Source: Riptortus pedestris (Eukaryota > Arthropoda > Insecta > Hemiptera > Alydidae). Taken from it: 64,000 bases of DNA. The position numbers and the translations under genes are program-made. This document shows, one piece after another, positions 22,123 to 33,829 of this stretch (within the stretch, counting starts at the first letter, position 1; every line of letters begins with the position of its first letter). The DNA lies in the NCBI GenBank assembly GCA_019009955.1, contig CM032233.1, positions 122,948,501 through 123,012,500 on the forward strand, in the 5' to 3' direction. The notes under the pieces are model-generated. The model did not search any database. It was not told where the DNA came from and was given only the letters and a program-made list of their open reading frames with translations.

Positions 22123-23077
22123 GTCCGTCACACAGAGATTGCGTAAACTAAGCAGATTTCCTACGAGCTGGTTAATCACGCCAGTGACCTCATCTCACAA
22201 CTATCTATTCATATGTAAAAACCGATGAGTAGAAGGAAGACGGGGCGAGGGGTTACTGAAGGCCGAAAACAAGAAGTACGAATTACTCGATTAATACTTG
22301 AGTTACGAAAAAATGTACAGAACAACAATTAGATCATCAATATTCGCCAACAAGATGGGTTCTATAACATTTTATGATACTACTCATAAAAACGGAGATA
22401 TTATTCAAACCCACCACCCTATTCCAGGTCCGATTTCAGCAAAAACAAATACGTTCTTTAACTGAAACAGTTAAATATCAAGTATGGTATAAATTTTCGA
22501 AATAAGAACGTACAATCTTAATTGATGACGTCTTTTCACAATGAACGTGTATGTATCTCGCATAATAAATGTCTCTTGGAAACGATATTTCGTATAAGCT
22601 CAGAATAAAGTGTCTAATGACATAAGAGTTTATTGTTAATACGGCATGAAACCTAACAAATCCAAATGTCTAGGTTAATGTTCAAGATAGAGAAAAAAAT
22701 GTAAATAAGCAACATTTATAGAATATTAAATTTGCATTAAGATTGGTTGAGTACAATTTTTTGTTCCGACTTATATTAAGGGAGGTATTTCAAATTTTCG
22801 AATTTACCCCTCTCTAAGCCTCCCTCCTCCAGTCTGATTTTAACCATTAACGGACATGATCTTTAGTTTTACATGAAACACTTATATAACGAGTTTGCTA
22901 ACGATTAAACAGAAATTGCCACCCCTAGAGCGGCAATACACACGCACACTGGCTCACACACACACACACGTATATCATTTTGAACGGACCTCATTTTAGT
23001 CATCTCCTGGGTATGACCCATGGGCATTTGAAAAAATTCGGAAATTTTCCGAAAATCTCCTATCTCAAGGGAAATCC
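22123..23077 (+). mobile_element. HINE-like element, downstream member of a tandem pair
   Basis: Begins GTCCGTCACACAGAGATTGC immediately after the AAAA of the previous copy. It is of the longer subfamily and contains two successive interior blocks (22120-22640 and 22650-23077). The microsatellite is CA-type (22955-22970). It ends CAAGGGAAATCCC. Confidence 0.82.
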
Positions 23078-23194
23078 CTTCCTGCTATGGCGTACGTACT
23101 AAAAGACTTGAAGAAACATGGTCGTGAACGGTTGACAGTAGACTTTGACATATAAAATGGACTACTCCCCCTTAGACAACAATTAAAACATTTT

Positions 23195-23490
23195 AGAGCT
23201 TAGAGAACAAGTTGTACTTACTCGGTTTCGCATTGGGCATACATTACAAAAGTAGGTAGGATGAAATTGTTGGCTACGCTTCCTCTATAATTTTTTCATC
23301 CTACCTACATTAGAAGTCACTTCCACCTGCCAGAATACCAACTCAGAAGATTACAAAAGTACTTTCAGTGGAAATAGAGGCCTATATGTGAGGAGTGCTA
23401 TACTTATATGACTATTAAACACTTACTCCAGGGCACTCCCAAACATACAATTACTACACCACTTGCTTAGGCCACCTCACCATTCTAACA
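23195..23490 (+). pseudogene. LINE C-terminal fragment with a 57-bp hairpin inside
   Basis: Frames give VVLTRFRIGHT and then, after the hairpin at 23252-23308 (GTAGGTAGGATGAAA...TTTCATCCTACCTAC), CEECYTYMTIKHLLQGT. Both match the RNase H-like/C-terminal region also seen at 56.6 kb (RVRIGHT; C-x2-C; SHLLL). Confidence 0.6.
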
Positions 23491-23936
23491 AAAGTCCGTC
23501 ACACCGGGGCTGCGTAAACTAAGCAGATTTCCCACATGAAGTTATACAATAGAGAAATCTCCATACGAGAGCCGAGCAGTTACGGAAACGGCGGAACTAG
23601 CTTTTGGCGGGAAACTCACTCTTCGTTATCGGCCCACATTTAATAAAAATGCAAATATCGCGGTTAATATTCAAGATAGAGAATAAATGTATAGTATTCC
23701 CAATAAGATTGATTCTATACAATTTTTCGATCCGACGCATAATGGAGATATTTCGAATTTTCAAAAATCCCCCCTCTAAACCCCTCCCTCCCACTGGTCC
23801 GATTTCAGCCATTAACGAACTTGATCTTTATTTTTACATAAAACGATTAAATATCGAGTTTGGTACCGATCAAACAAAAATTGCGACCGCTAGAGCGTTA
23901 ACAGACATATATATCTATATATATATATAAAATTGT
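23490..23936 (+). mobile_element. HINE-like element, left part, interrupted by Helitron-like element
   Basis: 5' block GTCCGTCACACCGGGGCTGC. The copy runs to the TA tract at 23908-23933 and resumes at 26074 through GACCGGACCTCATTTTCGTC to CTTAAGGGAAATCTGCTAAAA at 26263. Confidence 0.85.
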
Positions 23937-26073
23937 AACCTCTGTCTGTACATTGATTTTTTTCGCGAAATTTCACGATAACTTTTCGTTTCACATGTCA
24001 TAGACACCATAACTGCATTTTGTTTCTTTGGTGTCTGTTTGTTTGTTTGTTTGTTTGTTTATTTGTTTGTTACCTTTTCACGCATAAACGGCTGAACCGA
24101 ATTTTATGAAACTTGGTATGTATATTACTACTAACCCAACTTAGACTTTAGGCTATATTAATTTTCTCTGAGACGAACAGGAGTGGGGGTTATAAGGGAG
24201 GTCTCATATTAAAATTCGCGATATTTCGTTTTCTATTGGTTTTTTGGCAAAGTATGCACATATAACAAAAGTTGTTTATTTTGTTATTTAGAAGTAACTT
24301 TTGTCATAAACACTTTCATCGTAATCCGAAGTTTAAATGAGTTATACGCTAATGACTATAGCGGGAGTCAACAATATTATTTGGCACAAAAGACTCAACC
24401 GAACTAATTAAATCTCGGTATGTGTATTAGCACTGACGCCTTAATTATCATAAGCTATACCAACAATTCTAGGGACGGGCAGGACTGGGGGTTGTAAGGG
24501 AGGCCCTTAAATTAAAAATAGCGGTATTTCGTTTTCTACGGGTTTTTCTGCAAATATGGACATGACAAAAGTTGTTTATTTTGTTATTTACAGTAAGATT
24601 TATTATATTCACTTTTGTCGATAACAAAGTATAAACGAGATTTACACTAAATACTAAAGCGGGAGCCAACAATTTTGTTGGGCACTAACGATTGAACCGA
24701 ATTAACAAGACTTGGTATGTGAATTAGCATTAATTTCTTCCATGATTATAAGCTATATTAAAATTTTTACGCCTGGACGAGAGTGGGGGGTTATGAGGGA
24801 GGCCTGAAAATGAAAAATTATGATATTTCGTTTCCTATTAGATTCTCGGCAAACATGCACATAAAAAGTTTGTTTATTTTATTATTTAGTGTAACTTTTG
24901 TTGCATTCACTATGTTCGTAAAATGAAGTAAACACGGGATATACGCAAAAAACTATAGCGGGAGTCATTAATTATTAGTGCTTATTTAAGTGTTTTTAAT
25001 GATAATGAATATTATGACAAAAGTTTTTATGTTTTAGTCACATATGACCTAATATGATTCGGATTAGTGAGGTTATATATCTCCGTCGTCCCTTCTCATT
25101 TATTTATTTCTCCTAGAGAAAATAACATTGCTATATATTTCCAATAGAAATGTAAACTATAAGAGCATTTCCGTTATTTAATTTGTATAATGTAATTATT
25201 TAAACAAGTCACTGGATTGGCACAAAGAGTGATAGCGGAAGTTATGGATCATACTCTTTGGTTCTGTTATTAAATTATCTATTTCCAATATCTTGATGTT
25301 ATTGAAACAAATATGTAACCATCATAACAATTAGACGTTAATGGTAATGTTATTATGAAAAAAGACAATATCCTTTTAAATTTGATATGATTTAAAGTAC
25401 TACTTTATTTTTGCGGGAGGGCTACGTTCTCTTCCCCTCAACTATATTTTTGAATAAAAATGAAATTATTTTTAGGGTAATTACTATTATTTAATTCCAT
25501 CAGGTAGATAAATTATTAAAATTAATACTTCGAATCAATATTTTAAGGAAAAATATGGAGATGCTGGAGCGGAAGGAGGCCGGAGCCTAAACAGTTAATT
25601 GAGTTAACCTATTTCCTTTGAATGATTTCCACTGCGCTCTACTATTACGAAAATATAATCTAATTACAAAACTATGCTTAAACTATACGAGCTCGGATTG
25701 GTTTTTGACAGGAAATAAGTTTCATTTGAGAGGATATTTAATTTTAATAAATGCTATCCACGATTATAGTTTGAAGTATTCAAAAAGATGAGTTAAAAAG
25801 TGGAGAGAGATAGATCAGGAACACATTTTTATTTATTCTTCAAAATTAAAATTTCTCATCTATACGTCACCCTCCTGACCCTCACGTGAAACAATGATTA
25901 GGGGCTTATTTGAATTACAATTTTTTTTTCTGTAAGCCGCCTGCCTGACCCTCACGGGAATACAATGCGCCCAGACGGGAAGTGTAGTAAACATTGAAGC
26001 CTTGCTCAAAAAAAATCACTATTATCATTCAGCCTCAAGTGATTTCCCGAGCGAAGCCGGGTACCTTAGCTAG
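23937..26073 (+). mobile_element. Helitron-like non-autonomous element
   Basis: The 3' end has CCCGAGCGAAGCCGGG (a hairpin) and CTAG at 26070-26073 next to T. This is the classic Helitron 3' signature (hairpin about 10 bp before CTRR) and is distinct from the HINE terminus. The 5' end is less clear, near ATTGTAACCTCTGTCTG. A (TTTG)n run lies at 24029-24068. CGCATAAACGGCTGAACCGA is a phrase common in arthropod Helitron relatives. No Rep/helicase frame. Confidence 0.7.
24080..24985 (+). repeat. Three 300-bp tandem units inside the Helitron-like element
   Basis: Units start at about 24080, 24383 and 24683. Each contains GAACCGAA...ACTTGGTATGT, a GTGGGGGTTATAAGGGAGGC-like block, GATATTTCGTTTTCTA, AAAAGTTGTTTATTTTGTTA and a GCGGGAGTCAA end. 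They differ by about a fifth of positions, so the expansion is old. Confidence 0.8.
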
Positions 26074-26082
26074 TATATATAT

Positions 26083-26139
<57 letters not shown>

Positions 26140-26263
26140 TTGACCGGACCTCATTTTCGTCATCTCCTGGGTAGGATCGATGGACATTTCAGGAAATTAT
26201 TCAAAACTCGCATCTTGAGTACGACCTCAAAAGCTGATTTTCCTTAAGGGAAATCTGCTAAAA
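26074..26263 (+). mobile_element. HINE-like element, right part
   Basis: TA tract 26074-26137, then the conserved 3' half, ending CTGCTAAAA. Completes the copy begun at 23490. Confidence 0.85.
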
Positions 26264-26618
26264 TTCACACATGCAATTTAAACGAACGCAATTTTAATTA
26301 CTAATTCCTTTTTAATCAAATAATTATATCTTAAAGGAAATTGTATTTTTTTTAACCTATTTGTTGTTATTGTTGTATGGAACCTATTTGTTTTAATCAT
26401 ATTTATTAATGCTGATTTTCTTATTATAATTATATTTAGTAGGTAATTTAGCTTACAATTTTCTTTATTTTTATAAATTGTTGTTGTGTTTATTAAGAAA
26501 GTGTTTATTTGTTGTGTTTATTACTGTGAGTAATTTTTGTTTGGTGACTTTATTACTTTCGTTTAATGTTCATTTATTGTGTTTAACTTTTATTTGTTGT
26601 GTTTATTACTAAACCACC

Positions 26619-26668
<50 letters not shown>

Positions 26669-26680
26669 CCCTTCGGCGAA
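26264..26680. other. T-rich low-complexity repeat and (TA)n
   Basis: Contains GTGTTTATTACT/TTAATGTTCATTTATTGTG units also found at 31080-31280 and, reversed, at 56200-56350. TA tract at 26621-26667. Confidence 0.5.
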
Positions 26681-26689
26681 TTTCCTGTC

Positions 26690-27092
26690 CGCCTGTTCAT
26701 TTCAATAATATTCCTTTACCACCAGCAGATTATGTACGCTACCTTGGACTTCATGTGGACGCCAGACTTACTTGGAAATCCCACACAATAATTAAAAGAC
26801 AGGAACGCAACAGACGATTCGGACAACTTTACGGACTGCTAAATAGAAGATCTCACTTGTCTACCGAAAACAAACTAACAAATATACAAGTTTCTACTTA
26901 AACCAATATGAATAGAAGTGTGGGGTACAGCAAAACCTTCGAACCCTGCGCACCATAGTAGATGCTCCATATTATATCACCAACCAAAATCTCCATAAAG
27001 ATCTTAATATCCCATTTGTAAAAGAACTAATTCCCATAAGATTCAAAAAATTCCACAGGAGGCTATCCAACCATCCTAATCCAGACGTCCTA
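26690..27092 (+). pseudogene. Jockey-like LINE fragment, left of the DDE transposon
   Basis: Translation pieces read VRYLGLHVDARLTWKSH and KRQERNRRFGQLYGLLNR, the post-RT region of Jockey-type ORF2, then a stop and frameshift, then TIVDAPYYITNQNLHKDLNIP. It is colinear with 51140-51570. The LINE resumes at 30776 after the transposon. Confidence 0.8.
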
Positions 27093-28025
27093 AAGTCCGT
27101 TCCATGTCGAACTGGCACAAGGTGTTTTGAGTGGGATGCTTTGTCTCTCTCGTACACATGGCGCACTACATCTGTCTGTCCTTTTCCCTCCGTACGACGT
27201 TGCCGCTATATCTCTACTTTGTCTAATCTGATCGGGAAAAATTCCATAATGTGCAGAATTTAATTCTCTATACGTCTACATTAAAAATTAAAAATAAAAG
27301 CGAAATCTCGAGTCGCAAAAAATTATTAAATGAAAAAATTTTACTTAAAATTTTTAATGGAAATTACTCTTTATCACATCACTGTGACCTTATTATTTGA
27401 GATATCGCTTTCAAATTTGGTATGAAGTCACTAGACCTTACGTATTTTCGACAAATAGAAGAAAAAAAAATTTCAATGGTATTCCTTTCCTACTTTTTCG
27501 CGAAATGAAAAGAGAAAATTACAAATTCAATTTTTGAAAAGTAGCCTGCGAGGAAATTTCGTTCTATTGCAGCCTATTAAAATTGGACGCATCCCTTATT
27601 AAAAGGACAGTTCAAATTTAATTTTAAGATCTGTCCGACTATTCTGGGATGAATAAATCAGGAGTAATTGATTTTTGAATGCGAGGGAGCGCGCGGATGC
27701 GATGGGCCGAAAGCGGGACACGCCTGGCAGACCACCCCTCCTTGTTGTATTTATTAATTGTTATTTTAAATAACAAATATCGAATACATTATTCTACGAA
27801 ACCTATGAATAACAAATATTTATCCCTAATTCGTTTAGCAGAAACTTTTCAAATTTATTCGAAATTCAATTTGGCCCAGCCCTGCTTATACCTGGAGTCC
27901 CCCGAAGGGTTGATGACCAGTCCTGGGTTAGGGAAAACATTTTTATGTTAGTACAATGGATTAGTGGTAATTTTAAGTGTCCTCAACGCCATTGCCGGGT
28001 ATAACTACCTGTAATGGTTCCATTC
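27093..28025 (+). repeat. Left long terminal inverted repeat
   Basis: Matches the complement of 30094-30775, including GCGAGGGAGCGCGCGGATGC (27681-27700) and CCCCGAAGGGTTGATGACCAG. The outer 100 bp diverge after the first 25 bp, and positions 27743-27887 are unique to this side. Confidence 0.85.
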
Positions 28026-28466
28026 TTACCAGTCACTATAGATCAGTAGGTTTTTGTAGAAAATGGTTATTTTATGAGTCCTCCAATAGTACAAAGGATA
28101 TAGACATTTAAGGGAGCAGGAAATACTTTCAGATCTCATTCTTATCGCCTAAAGTGTGAGCGTTAATAAATGTAAAATGTTAATAAATGGTTTTTTTTAG
28201 CGTTGGTCTTAAATGAGTTTTGCTAATTTTTACGTATCATTACGTAGACCAAATAAATTAGAGTAAAAAACAGAAATTTAAACATAACATAAACTTTTTC
28301 TATATCCTGTTTGGCATGTCTGACTTATGTGTTATTTTATTTCAGGTTTGGGTCAGTAATTATAAGAAAATAATGTAGAAATTTTTATAAATTTATTGTA
28401 TGTAGACATCATGGGATACATTAATATTTCATTTAAATTATATATGGAACATAAAACCCGTATTAC

Positions 28467-29847
28467 TTATGCATCATCTTCTGACAAAGCATCAACTCCA
28501 CTTATTCCTTGAGAGTCTGCCAATGAAACAGTTTCGGACGATTCTGAACTTGACTCCAGTCTGATGATGAATGGCTCCAAATCATCTTGAAGCTCATCTG
28601 CCTTCCACATCTCATCTTCTACTTTTTTTACGTGCTCGACGAATTTTTTCCAATTTTCCACTGTTACTTTCTCGTAGCCTTCCTTTATAAGTGCCCCCAT
28701 TTCACTCCTCAGAAACCGAGTGTTGTGCATGGCTACGTAGTGCTTCACTTGAGCCCAAACTAATTCTATTGGGTTTAGTTCACAATGGTATGGCGGAAGG
28801 CGTAGAACTTGGCAATTTCTTCTTTCAGCCATACTTTCCACTCGGTAGGACACGTATTTTGCCTTGTGGAAGTTCACAAGTGCCAACAGGTCTCGCTTTA
28901 AGCAGTCACATTCAAAGGCTATATTTTTGGATTGCAACCATTCCTGTAGCTCTTTTTTTGTATTGCGAGAATGGTACGAGGCATTGTCCATTACAATAAC
29001 CGTTCCTTCAGGAATGTTAGGAAGCAGTTGTTCTTCAAACCATTCCCCGTCCATTTCTTCGTGCGCATCAGCTGTATTTTTTTTGCATAGGAATGTGTAT
29101 TCGGCTCCATCGACGAACCCTCGATCACCTCCAGCATGAACCAATGCAAACCTTGGTCCTCTGGCAGTGGGTGGCTCCAGGCCAGCGGATAGTCCGGCAA
29201 GAAATGCATCGCGCGCTGACGTTATTGTTTTGTCCTTCCACACACTTGTAATGGTATGACCAACGTTGAGCCATGACTCGTCGAGGTACACAATGTAATG
29301 ACCATCAGCTCTTGCCTTCCGTATAGATCGCAGATACCTATGCCTCCACGATATTATCTCGTCCTTTTCGGTAAGCAAGGCGTTGTTTTTTCTCTTTTCA
29401 AACGTAAATTCTATATCGACTAGAGTCCTATATAGTGTCGTTCTAGAAAAATTAGGCAAATCCTCATCTTCATTGATGTTATTTAGTAACAAATTAAGGG
29501 TCGGTGGTATATTCTGGAAATAGAATGTGTGCACTTTTTGTCGTATGGCGGACATTACGAAGCTGTCGTATTTACACTTCCTGGAATCTTTCCTTTGTAC
29601 AATAAGTGATTTCCTCTTCTTCGTAGGAGTGGTGAATGGGCCGTGCGTGCTTCTTTGGATTATTCTATAGACAGATCGCCTCGAGACACCTGTAGCGGCA
29701 CAGGTTTCGTTCACAGCTTTAACAAGCAGCGTATGTTCTACGGAAATAGTTGTATACTCTGAACACCATACTCTGCTCTTTGCTCCGAAGTTGATGTACG
29801 GGTTTTCTTCTTGGTGAAACACTCGAGGAGGTCACAGGATCTGCCAT
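28467..29847 (-). CDS. DDE transposase, IS630-Tc1-mariner type, one N-terminal frameshift
   Basis: The long open frame (28467-29822, 451 codons) has an HTH-like start (TCAATGVSRRSVYRII, residues 41-55) and a DDE catalytic core: YLDESW with D181, VIVMDNASYH with D279, and LPPYHCELNPIELVW with E353. The tail is acidic. The spacing D279-E353 is 73 residues, longer than the 34-39 of classical Tc1/mariner. The frame's first codon is GTG. A better start is the ATG at 29845-29847 in another frame, giving MADPVTSSSVSPRRKP...VFRVYNYF, which resembles the usual N-terminus of this family. It must shift frame between about 29720 and 29760. So the copy is nearly intact but probably inactive. Such transposases bind their TIRs and cut and paste at TA. 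Confidence 0.88.
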
Positions 29848-30093
29848 TTTAGATTCTCAAATAAATATAAATCCCAACACCAATGTGACGGTAACCGTAT
29901 ATGGTAGGAGAAAACGGCGGCACAGGCGGTGACGATAACGGCAGCGCGATGGAGTCAACAACGGCGGCGTGGACGGCGTCAACAACGGTGGCGAATACAG
30001 ATAGCGAAAATGTATAACTGGAAACAGCTCCTGAAGTGCACTTGGCAAACGCAAAAGCTGTAATGATGTATAACTGCTTGAACAATGAACCAT

Positions 30094-30775
30094 TACAGGT
30101 AGGTATTCCCCGGCAATGAATTACCCAACCCATCTGGTCATCAACCCTTCGGGGGACACCAGTATAAGGAGGGGTGATCTGCCAGCCTGTCCCGCTATCG
30201 GCAGATCGCATCCGCGCGCTCCCTCGCATTTAAAAATCAATTACTCCAGCTGTATTCATCCCAGAATAGTCGGACACATCTTAAAATTAAATTTGAACGG
30301 TCTTTTTTATAAGGGATGCGTCAAATTTTAATAGGCTGCAATAGAACGAAATTTCCTCGCAGGCTACTTTTCAAAAATTGAATGTGTAATTTTCTGTTTT
30401 CATTTCGCGAAAAAGTAGGGAAGGAATACCATTAAAATTTTTTTTCTTCTATTTGTCGAAAATACGTAAGGTCTGGGGACTTCATACCAAATTTCAAAGC
30501 AATATTTCAAAAAATAAGGTCACAGTGATGTGATAAAGAATAATTTCCATTAAAAACTTTGAGTAAAATTTTTTCATTAAATAATTTTTTGCGACTCGAG
30601 ATTTAGCTTTTATTTTTTATTTTCAATGTAGGCGTATAGAGAATTAAATTCTGCACATTATATAATTTTTCCCGCCGAAAAACGTGGATTCGATATTTAT
30701 GTGTAGTATGGGCAAATGTAAAGATTTGGCAACAGAGCACAGAATCTAAGTGCCAGCTCGACATGGAACGGACTA
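30094..30775 (-). repeat. Right long terminal inverted repeat
   Basis: Complement of the left repeat from CCTGTAATGG to the terminal GGACTA. The stretch 29850-30093 between it and the transposase start is GC-rich with CGG/ACGG triplets and is probably leader. Confidence 0.85.
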
Positions 30776-31075
30776 TAGCCCTTTCCAGTACCACTCATCC
30801 ATATTCCCCTCCGCGGCGCTTCAAGGGACAATGGTCCAGAAATCTCCTATAAGTGTAAAGTGAGTGATAGCAGTGGCTATTTTCTTATCAAGTGCCATTC
30901 CTCCTTAGCTCTTGACTTCCTTGCCAGGCAGGGAGAGGCTGCTCCTCTCATTGTGGTGAAGGGGTAGTTTCTGTCGAGAGTGATGGAGGACGATATTATT
31001 GTACATATCGCACTACAAAATGCATTTAAATGTAGACTGTAATATTCTTAATAAAATAAAATAATCTAAAAAAGT
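30776..31075 (+). pseudogene. Jockey-like LINE 3' end, right of the DDE transposon
   Basis: Includes CTTCAAGGGACAATGGTCCA, CTTGACTTCCTTGCCAGGCA and GTCGAGAGTGATGG. It ends at TTCTTAATAAAATAAAATAA, the same 3' tail as at 49590 and 51830. Confidence 0.8.
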
Positions 31076-31289
31076 GTTTATTACTCAAGATTCAGGTCTG
31101 TTTGTTGTCTTTATTTCTTTTGCTTAATGCTCATATTATTTTTTTTGTTTATTACTTGTTTTTAATTCATATTTCTTGCATTTATTTGTTCTGTTTATTA
31201 TTTGTAAGTAATTTTAGTTTTTTACTTTACTACATTTGTTTAATGTTCATTTATTGTGTTCAATTCTTATTTTTTGAGTGTGATGACGC
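31076..31289. other. T-rich low-complexity repeat
   Basis: Second copy of the GTGTTTATTACT/TTTAATGTTCATTTATTGTG repeat of 26.4 kb. Confidence 0.5.
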
Positions 31290-31710
31290 CATCAATTAAG
31301 ATGTTACGTTATTGTCTTGAAAATTTTTATTTGATCTATACCCTACTCGATACTGAGCTATTTTAACCAACATTAAAGATCATTTTGGTTATTGGTTAAA
31401 ATCGGACCTCGAATGAGGGTTTAGAGTTGGGAGAATTCGAAAATTTAAAATATCTCAGCCATAACCAGTCGGACCGTAAAATCTTTTTAAATATTTATGG
31501 ACTACAATTGTTGTTCTATGCATTCTTTCGTAACTTCAGTATCAAGGGTGTTATTCATACTTTATTGTTTTCAGACTTCAGTAATCCCCTCCCCCGCCAC
31601 CGGCTTTTTTCATAGAAATATAGAATAAATGGTGAAATCATGTCATAAGCACATTATACAAGAATGTGGAAAATCTGCTTATGTTACGCAGTCCCTGTAT
31701 GACGGACTTT
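31290..31710 (-). mobile_element. HINE-like element, subfamily with CATCAATTAAGAT block
   Basis: Right end GTATGACGGACTTTT with TACGCAGTCCCTG. The 3' palindromic end and TA tract are absent. Confidence 0.72.
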
Positions 31711-32960
31711 TGAAGAATGGAATATGAGCTAGAGTTCGACAAAAACGTTGAAATTATATGTAACATGGGTGGTTGAGTGGTTTTATGTATATTTTTTAGG
31801 TATTAATTTTTTGAAAAAGAGCTGAAGAGTTTGAACACACAGAGGAATTCTGAATGCAAATAAATCGTACATTTTCATGTAGCTTTGGGATTAATTCAAA
31901 TTGACAACCAAACGATATCTTGATCTGGAGAGACAGACTTACTTGAATATAATACAATGTCCTTCAAGCACAAATAAGGATGGGCATGTGCATGGAGAGG
32001 TAGTTTATATATATGCGTACATAACTGGAAACTGATGTTTGCAGTGCATGCTAAAATTTATTTTTAATTTTGATTATTTACATATCTAGCAATAAACGAA
32101 AGCGATACTAATATTTAGAAACATTATGAAGAGTGCCATTTGCCTCATTATCTGTCCAGAATGTGGATGGAAATAGAAAAAATGAATGGGCAGAAGTTAG
32201 AGGTAAACCAGTTGAATGTACCACTGTGAGTTAGTAGTATTTATCCCGTTTTTACAACAATCATTTTTCGCTCTGGAAAAGACTCAAAGATGACGCAGAT
32301 ATGGCAAATAGAACTTTTCCCTCTCGCTGTCCCTTGGGAACTGTTGAAGGATCTGCCCTTTGTTGGCTGAGGTATATGGTGGGAGGGGGGGGGGTAATCC
32401 CGCCGATATAGGGGGCGCCAGGGCAGATGCGCCCCAGGATTAGGGCTACGCCCCCCACCCCCGTGGGCCCCCTCGCCCTACCTCATTTTCATAATTGAAG
32501 TGTTTTTGATTTCCCTTTAAATGGTATCATTACACCGACGGCTCACTCGCCCCCTATAATAGGACCTAGATTATTTTTTCCCCATTCAATATTCCACTTC
32601 CGGTTTGAGGGCCAGCACTGAATCGCTGAAGGACAAATCTGCACATATCACAATGTAAATGTAATGCACAAAAGGAACTTGATACGCAGAGGCTGAGTAT
32701 GCTACGCCGATAGCGCTCATATTAGAAACTCACGCTGGTCTGAACGTTCTATCCCCGCTGTTCACGTAAATTTACACTGACCATTCTGAACGCTCAGACG
32801 GGAATTTAGACAATGAATGAAGGTGAGAAAACCCCTAATAATGAATGTCTATAGTAATGATATGATCTTCTAAGAATGAAGGCTTCCGGAAAATTTAAAA
32901 CTTGAGAAAACTGTCGTAATAGTCAATGGAAAAGATATGACGGACAAGATAACGAGTAGT
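31711..32960. other. Unassigned sequence with a GC-rich island
   Basis: Positions 32380-32500 are strongly G/C-rich (a G10 run, GGGGGCGCCAGGGC, CCCCCCACCCCCGTGGGCCC), unlike the AT-rich surroundings. No coding frame stands out. Confidence 0.35.
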
Positions 32961-32969
32961 CACCTACTT

Positions 32970-33387
32970 AATGACCATTTTCTCTACTAACGGACGTGGA
33001 ACAGCTGAACTGCACTTAAGAACTCGAAGATTACAAGGCAACTTACTGAGTGCGGAAACCGACATACTGGGCATAACGAGGAAAGCAATGTGCTTGTGGG
33101 AACGAATACATTGGGCAAATGAGGCAAGCTATATGCATTGCATCAGGAAAATGGGAGTATTGATAAGCGCAAGAGTAACTGTGCACCTTAACAAACCAGA
33201 ACTGCCCTATTTTGCACTAGCCAAACTTTTATACAATTCAAATAGGTGTATAAAATTGATCGAATTGATAATTTTGGTCAAATTAACGATCTATCAAGTA
33301 AGGATTATGAGAAAAGCGTTTGTAATCGCAAGACGATCTAACCGGGAAGATGTCTATAAACGAGTATACTATGAATTCTTCTTTTAA
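32970..33387 (+). pseudogene. Possible LINE C-terminal fragment
   Basis: A 138-codon frame; RRLQGNLLSAETDILGITRK weakly recalls the 'K-L-x-x-x-E-x-D-x-L-R-R' segment near the C-terminus of RTE-like LINE proteins. No other motif. It could be a chance frame. Confidence 0.3.
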
Positions 33388-33829
33388 TCCTTAAAAGATT
33401 GGTTATGAGGCTGCGGAGGAAGAATTAGGAACACCACTATAGAGTTCCACATGGCTAGGACCCATCACATTACATACTCATACTCTATTCAGATAGTCTG
33501 AAAATGCTAGGATCATGACTAGCGAAACAGCCGTAGATAATTATATGGCTCGAAACAATGCCCCAAAAAATTTGATTTGAACTGCGGGATGTAAGATATG
33601 GGAGAAAGTAACGACTTTTGGTCAGTGATATGTGGAGTATTCGGCTGTTTTTTTGTTGTTGTTTTTTAAAATTGTGTAACGAATAGATGGTTAAGCTAAA
33701 TATAGTGGCAGAGTTGTGTTCGTTGTAAGAAGGAGTGATTAGTGGGACGGTGATGGGGACTTTTCCATGAGAGCAATTACTCCCTGCCTCGAGGGATGAT
33801 ATAATGACTGTAGGTATAGCCCACCCCCT
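33388..33829. other. Unassigned sequence
   Basis: No gene supported. Ends at the minisatellite. Confidence 0.3.

Larger units (their letters stand above)
27093..30775 (-). mobile_element. 3.7-kb IS630-Tc1-mariner-type transposon with long TIRs
   Basis: Flanked by TA on both sides (27091-27092 and 30776-30777). Termini (A/T)AGTCCGTTCCATGTCGA are inverted. Similarity extends inward for about 690 bp on the right (30094-30775) and about 930 bp on the left (27093-28025), which holds an extra AT-rich block of about 145 bp at 27743-27887. It is inserted in a LINE whose two halves (26690-27090 and 30778-31075) align to one uninterrupted copy at 51140-51850. The transposase is on the minus strand. 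Confidence 0.93.

Noticed and set aside
29849..30229. 126-codon minus-strand frame upstream of the transposase
   Set aside because: Spans the right TIR and leader; no start context or motif.
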